DNA of 64,000 bases from DAOTWC01 sp048499435 (GCA_048499435.1 JASNZW010000002.1:434001-498000), one strand, 5' to 3'; positions 31,900 through 43,246 are shown, counted from the first letter of the stretch. Made by a program: numbers and translations. The notes: generated by a model not told the origin, from the sequence alone.

Positions 31900-33498
31900 T
31901 CAGTTCGCCGCGTGCTCCAGGGCAACGACCGCGCCGCTGGTCGAGACGGTGAGGACCAGGCCGGCGCTCACCACCGTAGCGCCATAGCCGCTCCAGTACG
32001 TGTCGAAGATCGCGCCCTGGTTGCAGAAGATGTGGAACCCGCCGCGCGGGCTGGGATACTGGCGCGTGGCGATCAGCGGGCCGGTGATAAAGTGGGCGGC
32101 GCCGCAGCCGCCGCCGTCCTGCGACTCGATCAGCGTCGGCAGGGTTTCAGTTCGGATACGGTCGGTGTACGCGCCCCGGCTGCTGCCCCGGTCGGTGATG
32201 CGCAGGCTGTACATGCTGGCTTCCCAGTGGTTGGCGAACACGTAGTCGCCGGCGGCGGACACAAACGGCTGCTCGTCGGTCAGGAACACGTCGCCGCTGC
32301 CGATGGACGTGCCGGCGAAATCAATGTAGCGGAAGTAGCCGGGCAGGAAGCCGTCGGCGGTGCTGGCGTCCAGCACCAGCTCCGCTAGCTGCGAATCCCA
32401 GCGTGGATCGTAGCTGGTTTCGCCGCGCGCCAGCACGTAAGCGACCTCGGTTCCGTCGTCAAACTGGCGGACAGCGGGCTGAAAGCCCATCGGTATATAG
32501 CCGCCGTTGCCAAAGCCGCCGTGGCCGATGTTGGCGATAAACGGCTGCGCGCCGTCGTCCAGGTCGATGACCAGCAGCGCCTGCTGGTCGGGGCTGGCGG
32601 TGAGCAGCTGGCGGATGGCCGCGTTGTCCGGCGGGTACGTCTGCCACAGCGTCGCCCAGTTAAGCCGCAGCTTGATCAGGGCGTAGCCGTGCGCCTCGGC
32701 CAGCACCGGCCAGCCGTAGCTGACCTCGGCGTAGGGGTTGTTGTCGGCTGGGTCGCCGGGGGCCAGCGGCGTGTGTTTGACGCGCCAGCGGCGCTGGCCG
32801 GTGGCGTTGTCAATGGCGTGCACGTACAGGTCCTGTGTGGCGGCGATAACCGCGTCGCGCGAAGGCGAGTAGGCGGGCGGGGTGTGGACGGCGGCGCCGG
32901 CCTCATAAACCCAGGCCGGCTGCATGCTGGCTGTGTCCAGCGCGTAGACCGCGCTGCCCATCGAGAAGAACACCCGGCCGTCGTAGATCGCCGGCGGCAG
33001 GGGCAGCGGGCTGGCGTCGTCCGCCGCGAACGCGCCGGTCAGCGCGCCGCTGGCCGCGTCCAGCCGGTACAGCGTCCCATTGGACGACACGGCGAACACG
33101 GCGTTGGTGTCCGGGTCGTAGGCGGCGGTGGAGTTGATCGCGCCGCCGGGGCTGGCCGCCCACACCACCGCGCCCGTGTCGCCGGCGAGCGCCACCAGGC
33201 CGTCCGCGCCGCGCGCGATGTAGACCTGCCCGTTCCCGGTCACCGGCTGGACGCCGCGCGGCAGCGCCGTCTTGCCCGCCGCCACGCCGCCGCTGCTGTC
33301 CGGGCCGTTCCAGGCCCATTTCCAGCGCCAGGGGTAAGGCACGGCGTCTGGCGCGTAGCTGGTGCGCTGGGCATTGAAGGCGTGCTGCTGCCACTCCGCC
33401 GCCGCCTGCGCCCAGGCGCGGTCGGGCGCTGCGGGGCTGGTCGCCAGCGCCGCCCCCAGCAGCAGCGCCGCCAGCAGGGTTTTCGATAGTGCGCGCAT
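31900..33498 (-). CDS. Secreted PQQ-like beta-propeller protein
   Basis: The 532-residue protein begins with a signal peptide (MRALSKTLLAALLLGAALA, cleavage probably after AWA near residue 30). It is then made of repeated beta-propeller blades of the PQQ/outer-membrane-assembly type: VYIARGADGLVALAGDTGAV, VFAVSSNGTLYRLDAASGAL, VFFSMGSAVYALDTASM, and others. The blade motif is the Gly-x-Leu-x-Ala-Leu-Asp-x-x-x-Gly pattern. No PQQ-dehydrogenase catalytic residues are recognised, so it is probably a structural or binding protein outside the membrane. I chose the ATG at 33498; a TATAAT at 33560-33565 precedes it. Confidence 0.82.
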   Translation of the reverse strand: MRALSKTLLAALLLGAALATSPAAPDRAWAQAAAEWQQHAFNAQRTSYAPDAVPYPWRWKWAWNGPDSSGGVAAGKTALPRGVQPVTGNGQVYIARGADGLVALAGDTGAVVWAASPGGAINSTAAYDPDTNAVFAVSSNGTLYRLDAASGALTGAFAADDASPLPLPPAIYDGRVFFSMGSAVYALDTASMQPAWVYEAGAAVHTPPAYSPSRDAVIAATQDLYVHAIDNATGQRRWRVKHTPLAPGDPADNNPYAEVSYGWPVLAEAHGYALIKLRLNWATLWQTYPPDNAAIRQLLTASPDQQALLVIDLDDGAQPFIANIGHGGFGNGGYIPMGFQPAVRQFDDGTEVAYVLARGETSYDPRWDSQLAELVLDASTADGFLPGYFRYIDFAGTSIGSGDVFLTDEQPFVSAAGDYVFANHWEASMYSLRITDRGSSRGAYTDRIRTETLPTLIESQDGGGCGAAHFITGPLIATRQYPSPRGGFHIFCNQGAIFDTYWSGYGATVVSAGLVLTVSTSGAVVALEHAAN

Positions 33499-33603
33499 AG
33501 GCTTTTCTGTGCTGTTACGGCGGCGCAGGACAAAGACGGGCCGCCGCCGGGCATGCGCTATTATACACTCGTTTGCGGGCGGCCCGAACAACTGCCGCGC
33601 GGC

Positions 33604-35832
33604 TCAGCGCCGCTGGATCAGTTGGACGACGGCGGCCAGCGCGCTTTCCCCGCCCAGGCGCTGGATCAGCGGGGCCAGCGCGCTGAGGCACAGCAGCGTG
33701 TCGGCCAGCGGCAGGGCGGCCAGGCGCGTCACGCTCGCGTGCCACAGGCGGAAAAGCTGCTGGCTGTCGCCGGATTCGGCGCACAGGGCCGCGCCGTCGG
33801 CCAGAAGCTGCCAGCGCCGCGCCTGGTCTGGCACGCGCAGCGCCGCCTGCAGGCCGTGTTCCAGCGCGATATGGCGCTCCGGGACCGGCGTTGAAGCGGC
33901 GGCGGCCGGGGCGGGCGCGCCCGGAAGTGCCAGCAGCGGGGCCAGCAGCGTGATGGCGCTGGCCTGGTCGTATTCGTCCATGATCGCGCCGATAACCATC
34001 CCGGCGCTGCGCGCCAGGTCCGGGCCGGCGGCCGCCGGCAGCAGCGGGGCGATGGCGGCCAGGGCGCAGGCGGCGTCGTAGCCGCTGTCAATGGCGCGGA
34101 TAAGATGCCAGCAGTCGGCCAGCAGCGGGCGGCCCTGTTCCGGCGGCAGGTGCGGCAGCAGCGCGATGAGCGCCGTAACGTGGTCGAACGGGTCGGCGAT
34201 GCCGGCGGCGAGGTCCAGCGCCGGCGGCAGCAGCGCGGCGGGCAGCAGCGGGGCGATGTCGGCCAGGGCGCGGGCGCGGCGGTACTCAAAGGGCATTTCC
34301 TGCACCGCCGCCAGCATTTCCTGCGGCAGCGGCTCGCGGTCCGGGCCGCTGAGGCGCGGCCGCAGGCTGTTGAGCGCCGCCAGCCGCGGCACCGGGTTGG
34401 CCAGCCCGCGCGCGATCTCCAGGGCGCGCGCGGCCAGCGCCAGGGACAGGTGCGGGCTGATCAGGCTCAGCGCGCGCGCGCAGGCGCTGGCGTTTTTTAT
34501 CAGGCGGGCGCTTTCAAGCGCGTTCGCGCAGGCCGGTTCGCGCAGCGCGGCGGGCAGCGCGTCCAGCAGGCTTGCCAGCGCCACGACGCGGTCGTAAGGG
34601 CGCGGCAGGTTGTTGGCCGCCGCCAGCGCGTCCAGCAGCGTTTGCTCGCGCAGGTGGTCGGGGGCGCAGCGGGCCAGCGCGGTCAGCGCGTGGACGCGCG
34701 CGTCCTGCGACTGCAGGCTGTGGGCGGCGGCCAGGCTGGCGGCCAGCAGGTCGGGCGGCAGCCTGGGGGCCAGGTCCGCCAGCAGCGCGGCGCGCTCGCG
34801 CTCGTTGGTCAGGCCGTTGACGGCGGCCAGCGCCTCGCTCAGCAGGTCAGGCGTGAGGCGCGGGGCCAGCGCCACCAGCGCCCGCGCGCGCAGCCGCCGC
34901 CGCTTGACGCCCATGATGACGCGCAGCGCGCGCTCCAGCAGCAGCGGGAAGTCGTCCGCGCTGGCGACGTCGTCCAGGTGCGGGGCAAAGGCGATCAGCG
35001 CGTCGGCCCGTTCTTCTTCGTCGCGGATCGTGCTGATGGCGTTGAGCGCGCCGGCCTGCAGCGCCGGGCGCAGCGCGGCGGGCATGCGCCGCGCCAGCGC
35101 CGTGAACGCGCGCGCCCGTTCGCCAGGCGTGCGTATTGCCTCGGCGCTGTGCAGCGCGCGCTGTTCGATCTCCGGCTCCAGGTGGTCGGCCAGCGTGTTA
35201 AGCGCGTTGAAGCGCGCCGAGTCGCTGTGAAGCTGGTCAATTTCATCAACGGCGCGGCGCAGCACGCGCAGGCGCATCCCCTGCGGCAGGTACGGCGTGA
35301 GCGTGATCAGGCTGCGGACGCGCGCCTCCGGGTTGTTGATGGCCTGCGCCAGCGCCACGACCTCCAGCAGCGCCGGGGGCATGGCCGGCTCATCGTGGTA
35401 CAGCGTGAGCAGCGGGGCCAGTTGAAAGAGGGCGTGCGCGCGCGCCGCCGGGTCGCTCAGGGCGCTGCTGTCCTCCCAGCACTGGCGCACGGCGGCCTGG
35501 TAATGCTGCGGCGGCAGCCGCAGCGCCAGCCGCGCCAGCACCTGCGCGCGCAGCGCGGCGTCGCTAAGCTGGAGCGCCGCCCGGTAAAGCGCGCTGGCGT
35601 CGGCCCCGGACAGCGTCTCAGCGAGCCGCGCCAGCGCCATCAGCCGCGCCGCTTCGGTGCGCAGGGGCGGCGCGGCGGCGGCCTGCGCCGGCGCAGGCCG
35701 GGCCAGCCGGCTGAGCGCCAGCAGGTGGCGCACCTGCTCCACGAGCGCATCCGGCCCCTGCGCCAGCGCGTCCAGCAGCGCGCGCTCGCTGGCGCTGCCG
35801 TCTGGTGGGGGCGTGCCGCTGGTCTGTGTCAT
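33604..35832 (-). CDS. Alpha-helical repeat protein, about 17 degenerate repeats
   Basis: The 742-residue protein is nearly all made of a repeat of about 35-40 residues with the core R-A-x-A-L-x-x-L-A-P-x-L-P, followed by an amphipathic helix ending in A-x-x-I/L and a short Asp/Asn turn. I counted about 17 copies (for example RADALIAFAPHLD, RARALVALAPRLT, RAALLADLAPRLP, RARALADIAPLLP, HVTALIALLPHLP). This predicts a HEAT/TPR-like superhelix for protein binding. There is no signal peptide, membrane segment or attached enzyme domain. Similar repeats occur in Chloroflexota and cyanobacteria fused to NTPase signalling proteins (from memory); here they stand alone. Confidence 0.75.
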   Translation of the reverse strand: MTQTSGTPPPDGSASERALLDALAQGPDALVEQVRHLLALSRLARPAPAQAAAAPPLRTEAARLMALARLAETLSGADASALYRAALQLSDAALRAQVLARLALRLPPQHYQAAVRQCWEDSSALSDPAARAHALFQLAPLLTLYHDEPAMPPALLEVVALAQAINNPEARVRSLITLTPYLPQGMRLRVLRRAVDEIDQLHSDSARFNALNTLADHLEPEIEQRALHSAEAIRTPGERARAFTALARRMPAALRPALQAGALNAISTIRDEEERADALIAFAPHLDDVASADDFPLLLERALRVIMGVKRRRLRARALVALAPRLTPDLLSEALAAVNGLTNERERAALLADLAPRLPPDLLAASLAAAHSLQSQDARVHALTALARCAPDHLREQTLLDALAAANNLPRPYDRVVALASLLDALPAALREPACANALESARLIKNASACARALSLISPHLSLALAARALEIARGLANPVPRLAALNSLRPRLSGPDREPLPQEMLAAVQEMPFEYRRARALADIAPLLPAALLPPALDLAAGIADPFDHVTALIALLPHLPPEQGRPLLADCWHLIRAIDSGYDAACALAAIAPLLPAAAGPDLARSAGMVIGAIMDEYDQASAITLLAPLLALPGAPAPAAAASTPVPERHIALEHGLQAALRVPDQARRWQLLADGAALCAESGDSQQLFRLWHASVTRLAALPLADTLLCLSALAPLIQRLGGESALAAVVQLIQRR

Positions 35833-35946
35833 GGCCGAAGCCTTTCACTGGTGCGGCTTCAATTGTAAGGCCGGCCAGCGGCCTGCCGCAAGGAGTTAGG
35901 TTAGAATAGGGCGGAGCGAAGCGCCTTGCGCGAGGAGATACCACTT

Positions 35947-37275
35947 ATGAGCCAACTCCCTGTCCTGATTGTGCTGGCCGGCGGCGCGTCGTCGCGCATG
36001 TGGCCGCTGCGCGAGAAATCGCTGCTGCGCTTTGGCGAGCTGCCGCTGCTGCTGTCGCAGCTCAACCGCTATCGCGATTACGGCTTCCGCGAGGTGATTA
36101 TCGTTGGCAACCCGGAGAACCGCAGCGAGATCGCCGCGCTGGCGCGCCAGGCGCGCGGCCTGGCGGTGGATGTCGTGGTGCAGGCTGAGCCAAAGGGGAT
36201 GGGTGACGCGCTGCTGCAGATCGCGCCGCTGCTGGCCCGCCGGCCCGCCGCCGCCATTTACGTTACGCAGGTCCACGACATCGTTGAGGGTCGCCTGCAC
36301 CAGGATATCCTGAGCCTGTACAAGGCCAACCCGCACGATTCCTACCTGGCGGGCGTCGAAATGGCCGAGTATTTCCCCGGCGGCTACCTGGTGGTGGACG
36401 CGGACCGGCGCATCCAGGCGATTGTCGAGAAGCCCGACCCCGACAACCGCCCCAGCAATCTGGTGAGTATCGTGGCCCACGTCCACAGCCACGCGGGCCG
36501 GCTGCTGGACGCGATCCGCGCCGAGTACGCCAGCGACCAGCCCGGCGATGACCATTACGAGCGCGCGATGGCCGCGCTGATGCGCGCACACACCTTCCGC
36601 GTTGTGCCGTACACCGGGCGCTGGAGCGCGCTCAAATTCCCCTGGCACGTGCTCGATGTGATGGATCACCTGCTGGCGTTTGAGTTCGCGCGGCTGGAGC
36701 GCGAACACGGCCCGCGCCCGGTGCAGTATGTTGAGGACGGCGCGTATGTCGCGCCGGGGGCCGTCCTCAGCGGCGACGTGATCGTTAAGGCGGGCGCGAA
36801 GATTTTTCACGGCGCGGCGGTTGTCGGCCCGGCATATATTGGCGCGAACACGATTGTCGGCAACAACGCGCTGGTGCGGCAGTCGATGGTGCTGGACAAC
36901 TGCAACGTCGGCTTCACCACTGAGGTCGCGCGCAGCTACGTCGCCAGCGGCTGCCAGATGCACGCCTGCCGCGTGCTGGATTCGGTCTTTGGGCCAGACG
37001 TGAACTTCTCCGCTGGCTGCACCACCGCTAACCTGCGCATTGATCACGGCGTCGTCAGCACCGCCGTCAAGGGGCAGAAGCTGCCCACCGGGCGCGACAA
37101 GCTGGGCGCGATCATCGGCGCGGGCGCGTTCCTGGGCGTGGACGTGATGACCATGCCGGGCGTGAAGATCGGCGAGGGGGCGCAGGTGGGGCCGGGCACG
37201 CACGTGCACCGCGACGTGCGCGACCGGCAGCGGGTGTATGTCAAACAGGAAATCGTCGTGGTGGACGGCGAATAA
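35947..37275 (+). CDS. NDP-sugar pyrophosphorylase-like nucleotidyltransferase with left-handed beta-helix
   Basis: The 442-residue protein has an N-terminal nucleotidyltransferase domain (LAGGASSRMWPLREKSLL at about 9-26, a variant of GxGTRLxPLTxxxPK) and a C-terminal left-handed beta-helix (about 255-400) with hexapeptide repeats such as VAPGAVLSGDVIVKAGAKIF. The architecture is that of GlmU- or GlgC-type enzymes that activate sugar-1-phosphates. The substrate is not decided, and the loop differs from the classical GTR motif. GAGGAG lies ten bases before the ATG at 35947. It stands alone between two minus-strand genes. Confidence 0.85.
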   Translation: MSQLPVLIVLAGGASSRMWPLREKSLLRFGELPLLLSQLNRYRDYGFREVIIVGNPENRSEIAALARQARGLAVDVVVQAEPKGMGDALLQIAPLLARRPAAAIYVTQVHDIVEGRLHQDILSLYKANPHDSYLAGVEMAEYFPGGYLVVDADRRIQAIVEKPDPDNRPSNLVSIVAHVHSHAGRLLDAIRAEYASDQPGDDHYERAMAALMRAHTFRVVPYTGRWSALKFPWHVLDVMDHLLAFEFARLEREHGPRPVQYVEDGAYVAPGAVLSGDVIVKAGAKIFHGAAVVGPAYIGANTIVGNNALVRQSMVLDNCNVGFTTEVARSYVASGCQMHACRVLDSVFGPDVNFSAGCTTANLRIDHGVVSTAVKGQKLPTGRDKLGAIIGAGAFLGVDVMTMPGVKIGEGAQVGPGTHVHRDVRDRQRVYVKQEIVVVDGE

Positions 37276-37297
37276 CGGCAGGGGCGGCGCTGGCCGG

Positions 37298-38314
37298 CTA
37301 GAGGTCGAAGCTGTCGTCTGTCGGCTCGCGCAGGGGGTACAGCAGGTCAATCGCCTGCTGTTCCAGCTCCCACAGGTCAAGCTCTTTCAGGGATTTGAGG
37401 GCGCGGCGCAGCCGGCGGTAGTCGTCGCTGTACTCCCTGGCCCACTCGCGGGCGAACTCGCCAGAGCGAATCTCGTCCAGCGTGATCTCCATCAGGCGCT
37501 GGAGCTTGAGGTCGTTGAAGCGGTCCAGGTGGGTAAACGCGCCGTACTGCTCGGTCAGGGAAGTCTGGCGCAGGGCGGCCACCAGGCCATCGCGACCGGC
37601 GCGGTCCAGGTAATCGCGCAGCTCGCCGGACAGGTACAGCTCCATAAAGGCCACTTCGGGCGGGTGGCCGGCGTCAATCAGCAGGCGGGCGGCGCTGGTG
37701 AGCACGTGGTGCAGGGCGGGCATAACGGCCTGGTGCACGAACAGGTCCAGCTCGGCTTCGCGCTCGAAAGCGATTTCGATCGCCCCGGCACGCAGCGTGC
37801 CCAGCGCCCCGGCCAGCGCCAGCAGCGTCGGCCAGGCGCGGCCAGTCGCGTCCTGCCCCACCGCCACAAAGCTGAAGAAGCCTTCCCCGCTTTCGTAGCG
37901 CTCGCGCACGGCAGCGCCCAGCGTGCGCGGCGCGATCAGGCCGATATCAACAAACGGGGGCGCTTCGATATAACCGAAAGCCACGTTGTAGGCGCTGCTG
38001 AACACCAGCATGTCGCCGCGCTCCAGGCTGGGCGCGATCTGTTCCAGGTACAGGCGCGGCATCGCCTCATCAGACACCAGCAGCAGCAGCACACGGCAGC
38101 GGCGCGTCAGCTCGTCTACCGCCGCCGTGGCGAACCCTTCGGCCTGCGCCTGTTCCAGGCGGGCCGGGTCGCGCTCGCTCACAAGCACCGCAACGCCGCT
38201 GTCGCGCAGGTTGAGGGCGGCTGGCCGCCCCAGGTGGCCGTAGCCGATCACGCCCACCGGCTTGTCGGCGAGCTGCGTGAGGTCAGCGTCTTCATCTCGA
38301 TACACGATTGGCAT
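37298..38314 (-). CDS. Ketol-acid reductoisomerase-like protein lacking key catalytic residues
   Basis: The 338-residue protein follows KARI (IlvC) along most of its length: IGYGHLGRPAALNLRDSG at 23-40, DIGLIAPRTLGAAVRERY near 123-140, and QDATGRA, RAGAIE, FEREAELDLF. Yet residues needed for catalysis differ. The catalytic His of the HGF motif is Ser107 (FSSAYNV). Of the metal ligands Asp190 is kept, the Glu four residues on is His194, Glu225 is kept and the Glu four after it is Ser229. NADP binding looks intact. It is therefore probably not a valine-pathway reductoisomerase; another two-domain dehydrogenase-like activity or a regulatory role is possible. No other ilv gene is nearby. Confidence 0.8.
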   Translation of the reverse strand: MPIVYRDEDADLTQLADKPVGVIGYGHLGRPAALNLRDSGVAVLVSERDPARLEQAQAEGFATAAVDELTRRCRVLLLLVSDEAMPRLYLEQIAPSLERGDMLVFSSAYNVAFGYIEAPPFVDIGLIAPRTLGAAVRERYESGEGFFSFVAVGQDATGRAWPTLLALAGALGTLRAGAIEIAFEREAELDLFVHQAVMPALHHVLTSAARLLIDAGHPPEVAFMELYLSGELRDYLDRAGRDGLVAALRQTSLTEQYGAFTHLDRFNDLKLQRLMEITLDEIRSGEFAREWAREYSDDYRRLRRALKSLKELDLWELEQQAIDLLYPLREPTDDSFDL

Positions 38315-38386
38315 GGCGTTCCCCGCTGTGGGTGCGGCTGCTCAGGCAGGGCCAACCATACCCCGCGCCGCGCCGCCGCGCAACAG

Positions 38387-39243
38387 TCAGGCGGGCGGGA
38401 CCGGCGCCGACCACACCGGCAGGTCGTAACCGTTGTGGTGGAAGCCCAGCCGCCGGTAAAGGCGCTGGGAACGCTGGTTGCTGGCCTGCGTGTTGACCGT
38501 CATGGTGGCGATGCCGCGCTGGGCAAAGCGCTCGATCACGTCCGTTACCAGCGCCGCGCCGACGCCCTGCCCCTGGACAGCCGGGGCGACGGCCAGCCGC
38601 GCCAGGTGCGCGCCGTCGCGGTAGAGCGTGCTGATCTGATAGCCGACCAGCGCGCCGTCTATTACGGCGACGGTGCCGCTGCTGGCGATGCGCAGCGCCT
38701 GGCTCAGGTCGGCCAGGCTGAGCTGCCAGGGCGGGGCGAACGCGGCGTGGTCAACCGCCGCCATCAGCGCCAGATCAGCCGGCGCCGCCGGGCGCAGCGC
38801 CAGCCCTGCGACCGGGGTTGTGGGCGGCGGCGGGCCGCTGCGCTGCATGGTGACAACGTCCTCATCATAGGCGAAGCCCAGGCTGGCGAGGTGATCCTCA
38901 AGCCAGGCGCGCGCGACAAGGGCGGTGACGGTTTGCAGGCCCGCCGCGCGCAGGTCCGGCAGCAGCGCGCGCCACATGGCTTCCAGCACCGGGCGGGCCG
39001 GGAAAGCGTCGTCAACGGCGGCCAGCCGCACCCAGCCGGAACAGTGCAGCGGCTCAGAGACGACCAGCAGCCCCGCCAGCCGGTTGTCGTGCCAGGCCAG
39101 GCGGCCCAGGCCGGCGTGAACGCTCAGCCAGTCGCCGGCCTCGTGCCAGTCGAGGTGCATGTGCACGTGGTAGCTGCGGTAGAGCAGGTCATCCAGGCGC
39201 TGCCGGTAGCGGCAGTCAAAGGGCGTGATCGAAATTGAGGACG

Positions 39244-39253
<10 letters not shown>
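38387..39253 (-). CDS. GNAT N-acetyltransferase, two-domain
   Basis: The 288-residue protein has a degenerate N-terminal GNAT-like half and an intact C-terminal GNAT domain. The latter shows LARLAVAPAVQGQGVGAALV (about 222-241), the acetyl-CoA loop, followed by NTQASNQRSQRLYRRLGF. It should transfer an acetyl group to an amine; the substrate is unknown. Its start overlaps the last 10 bases of the loader ATPase gene upstream, so it is the last gene of the dnaB operon. Confidence 0.87.
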
Positions 39254-40593
<1,340 letters not shown>

Positions 40594-41277
40594 ATTCCCC
40601 GGAAATATATTTTTTTCCATCCGCTTGATTAAGTCCGCCAGCGAGTCCACGGTCTTTACCCTCTTTCTGCCAGCGCTCCAGGATGGCGCGGATATAGCGC
40701 CAACTGCGCTTGTTGTGTTCGACAGCCAGCCGCAGCGCGTCCTCCAGCCAGGCGGCCGGGTACTCTGCCTCGGCATCCCTGAGCTGCTCGCTGATCAGCG
40801 GCGTGAGCGCGCCGATATTGGCCTCGTACAGCGCGAAGATGTTGGGCCGTTCGGGCAGAATCTCCACCGAGCCGGGCGCGTCGCCAGGGCGATAGTGCCC
40901 GCTGTGAACCTGGCTGACGGCGGCGCGGCCAGCGGGTGTGTTCAGAAAATAGAGCACTTCGCCGCCGCTGTCAAGCTGCGCGCACACGCTCAGCAGCGTC
41001 CCGCGCGCGGCGGCCCGCGCCAGCGCGCCCTCCAGCGTGACGGCGGGGTCCTGGCCGGGGCAGGCCGCGCGCAGCGCCTGCGCCAGCCAGGGCGCGGCGT
41101 CGAAGTCGCGGCGGCGCAGGCAGCGGTAGCTGCCCTCTTTCTGGTGCAGCGCGAAGAAGCAGAACAGCGTGACCTGCAGCTCGGCCAGGTCGTCAATCAG
41201 CGGCAGCAGGTCGTCGAAGAAGGGCGCGGGCAGCCGGATATGGCGCACACGGCCCGGTTTGAACCCGCCAAAGGCGC

Positions 41278-42642
41278 TCATGCGTGGTGGCTCATGTCGG
41301 TTGTCTGGCGGGTTGAATCGAGAAAGCGGGTGATGCGCTTGTCGAAGAACAGCGAGACCACGCCAGTGGGGCCGTTGCGGTGTTTGGCGACGATAATATC
41401 GGCCTGGTTGGGGTACTCGGTGGCTTCGTTGTAGACTTCGTCGCGGTAAAGGAACATTACGATGTCGGCGTCCTGCTCGATACTGCCGCTTTCGCGCAGG
41501 TCGGAAAGCTGCGGGCGCTTGTCCTGGCGCTGTTCGACAGCGCGCGAAAGCTGCGCGGCGGAGAACACCGGCACGTTCAGCTCGCGCGCCAGCTCTTTGA
41601 GGCTGCGGCTGATATAGCTGACTTCCTGCACGCGGTTGTTCTCGTAGATGCCGCCCGCGTTCATCAACTGGATGTAGTCCACAATCACCAGGTCCACACC
41701 GTGTTCGTGCGCCAGGCGGCGGCACTTGGTGCGCATTTGCAGCGGACTCATGGCGGGCGTGTCGTCAATGAAGATGTTGAACTTGCTCAGGCGGCCCACC
41801 GCCTCAACCAGCCGCTGCCACTCGGCGTGATCAAGGTTGCCCAGGCGAAGCTGCTGCATGTTGATGCCGGTTTCCATCGAGATCAGGCGCTGCACGATCT
41901 GCTCGGCCCCCATCTCCATCGTGAAGATGACGATGCGCTTGTCGTAGCGGGCCGCGTTAAGCGCCACCGACAGCATAAAGGCGGTTTTGCCCATGCCGGG
42001 CCGGCCAGCGAAGATCAGCAGGTCCGATTTTTGCAGGCCGCCCAGCAGCGTGTCCAGCGACTTAAACATCGTGGGCAGGCCCAGCGCCTGGTCGCGGTTG
42101 GCCATCAGACCCTCGATGTGGGCGAAGTAGTCGCTCACCGCATCGCGGATCGGGATCATGTCGCGCTTGACCTGGCTCTCGGTCACCTTAAGCAGGTAGG
42201 ACTCGGCCTCTTCGGTGACGGCTTCGATAGCCTTTTCTTCGTCCAGCGCCAGCGCGCGGATCACATCGGAGGCTTCCAGCAGGCGGCGGCGCAGCGCGGC
42301 GCGCTCGACCAGCCGCCCGTAGACCTCGACATGGACGGAAGTCGGCGTGTTGGTGATCAGGTGCAGCAGGTAGGGCTGGCCGCCCACTTCCTCGAAGCGG
42401 CCCAGGCCGCGCAGTTCCTCGCCGACGGTCAGGAAGTCATAGGTTTCGCCGCGCTCGGTGATGCGCGCCAGCGCCTGCCAGATCCAGCGGTGGCGCACCA
42501 GGAAGAAGTCCTCGGCGCGCACAAAAGCCGCCACGTTGTAATAGGCGTTAGCGTTGGTGAGCACCGCGCCCAGCAGCGCTTCCTCGGCATCTGGCGAGAA
42601 AGGGATGGACTGGTCGGGTGAACTGTAATACGAGTCGGTCAT
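41278..42642 (-). CDS. dnaB: Replicative DNA helicase DnaB
   Basis: The 454-residue helicase unwinds DNA at the fork. The N-terminal domain (PFSPDAEEALLGAVLTN onward) is complete, and the RecA-like domain holds Walker A GRPGMGKTAFMLS near residue 205-217, then FTMEMGAEQIVQRL, and VDYIQLM (Walker B). The C-terminal region has SRAVEQRQDKRPQLSDLRES and the arginine-bearing DIIVAKHRNGPTG. There is no intein. GGGAGG lies just before the ATG at 42642. It heads the operon dnaB, dnaD-like, double loader ATPase, GNAT. Confidence 0.97.
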   Translation of the reverse strand: MTDSYYSSPDQSIPFSPDAEEALLGAVLTNANAYYNVAAFVRAEDFFLVRHRWIWQALARITERGETYDFLTVGEELRGLGRFEEVGGQPYLLHLITNTPTSVHVEVYGRLVERAALRRRLLEASDVIRALALDEEKAIEAVTEEAESYLLKVTESQVKRDMIPIRDAVSDYFAHIEGLMANRDQALGLPTMFKSLDTLLGGLQKSDLLIFAGRPGMGKTAFMLSVALNAARYDKRIVIFTMEMGAEQIVQRLISMETGINMQQLRLGNLDHAEWQRLVEAVGRLSKFNIFIDDTPAMSPLQMRTKCRRLAHEHGVDLVIVDYIQLMNAGGIYENNRVQEVSYISRSLKELARELNVPVFSAAQLSRAVEQRQDKRPQLSDLRESGSIEQDADIVMFLYRDEVYNEATEYPNQADIIVAKHRNGPTGVVSLFFDKRITRFLDSTRQTTDMSHHA

Positions 42643-42724
42643 AGGCCTCCCGCCAGCCAACGCCGGGCGCGCGCCGGACAGTGATGTGTGTGCGCTGTGC
42701 AGATCGCGGATCGGTGGCTGGAGT

Positions 42725-43246
42725 TCAGTCGTCGCTGTCTTCCAGGTCGTCGAGGTCGAGCGTGTCGAGGAAGTCGGCAAAGGCGCTCAGGCGCGGCTCG
42801 TCCGTTTCCTCGCTGAACGGCGCCGGGGACTCGCGCTCGACGTCCTCTTCCTCGCGGATCGCCGCGCGGTCCATGACGGTATCGGCCACGAAAATCGGCA
42901 CTTTGACGCGCACCGCCAGGGCGATCGCGTCACTGGGGCGCGAGTCAATTTCGATCTGGCGCTCGCCCATCGTCACCAGCACGCGGGCGTAGTAGACATC
43001 GTTCCGCAGGTCGTTGATCAGGATGTGAACGACCTTGCCGCCCATCTCGTTGATGACGGTCTTGAGCAGGTCATGCGTCAGCGGGCGTTTGATCGGCTGG
43101 TCCTGCAGCTCAATGGTGATGGCATCAGCTTCGCACGGGCCGATCCAGATGGGCAGATAGCGATCATTGGCCGCGTCTTTGAGGACGACGACGCGGTTCT
43201 GATCCATCAGGCTTACACGTATGCTGTCAATAATCACTTCTACCAT
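42725..43246 (-). CDS. Bifunctional nuclease family protein (DUF151)
   Basis: The 173-residue protein matches the DUF151 domain over residues 1-130 (LPIWIGPCEADAITIEL, PLTHDLLKTVINEMGG, IDSRPSDAIALAVR). Plant and bacterial relatives have been reported to cleave DNA and RNA. The C-terminal 35 residues are strongly acidic. A perfect TATAAT (43308-43313) lies about 60 bases upstream. It is 83 bases before dnaB and may form the start of that transcript. Confidence 0.9.
   Translation of the reverse strand: MVEVIIDSIRVSLMDQNRVVVLKDAANDRYLPIWIGPCEADAITIELQDQPIKRPLTHDLLKTVINEMGGKVVHILINDLRNDVYYARVLVTMGERQIEIDSRPSDAIALAVRVKVPIFVADTVMDRAAIREEEDVERESPAPFSEETDEPRLSAFADFLDTLDLDDLEDSDD

Noticed and set aside
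37298..38314. Plain ilvC annotation
   Set aside because: Catalytic His and two metal-binding acids are replaced, and no branched-chain biosynthesis genes are adjacent.
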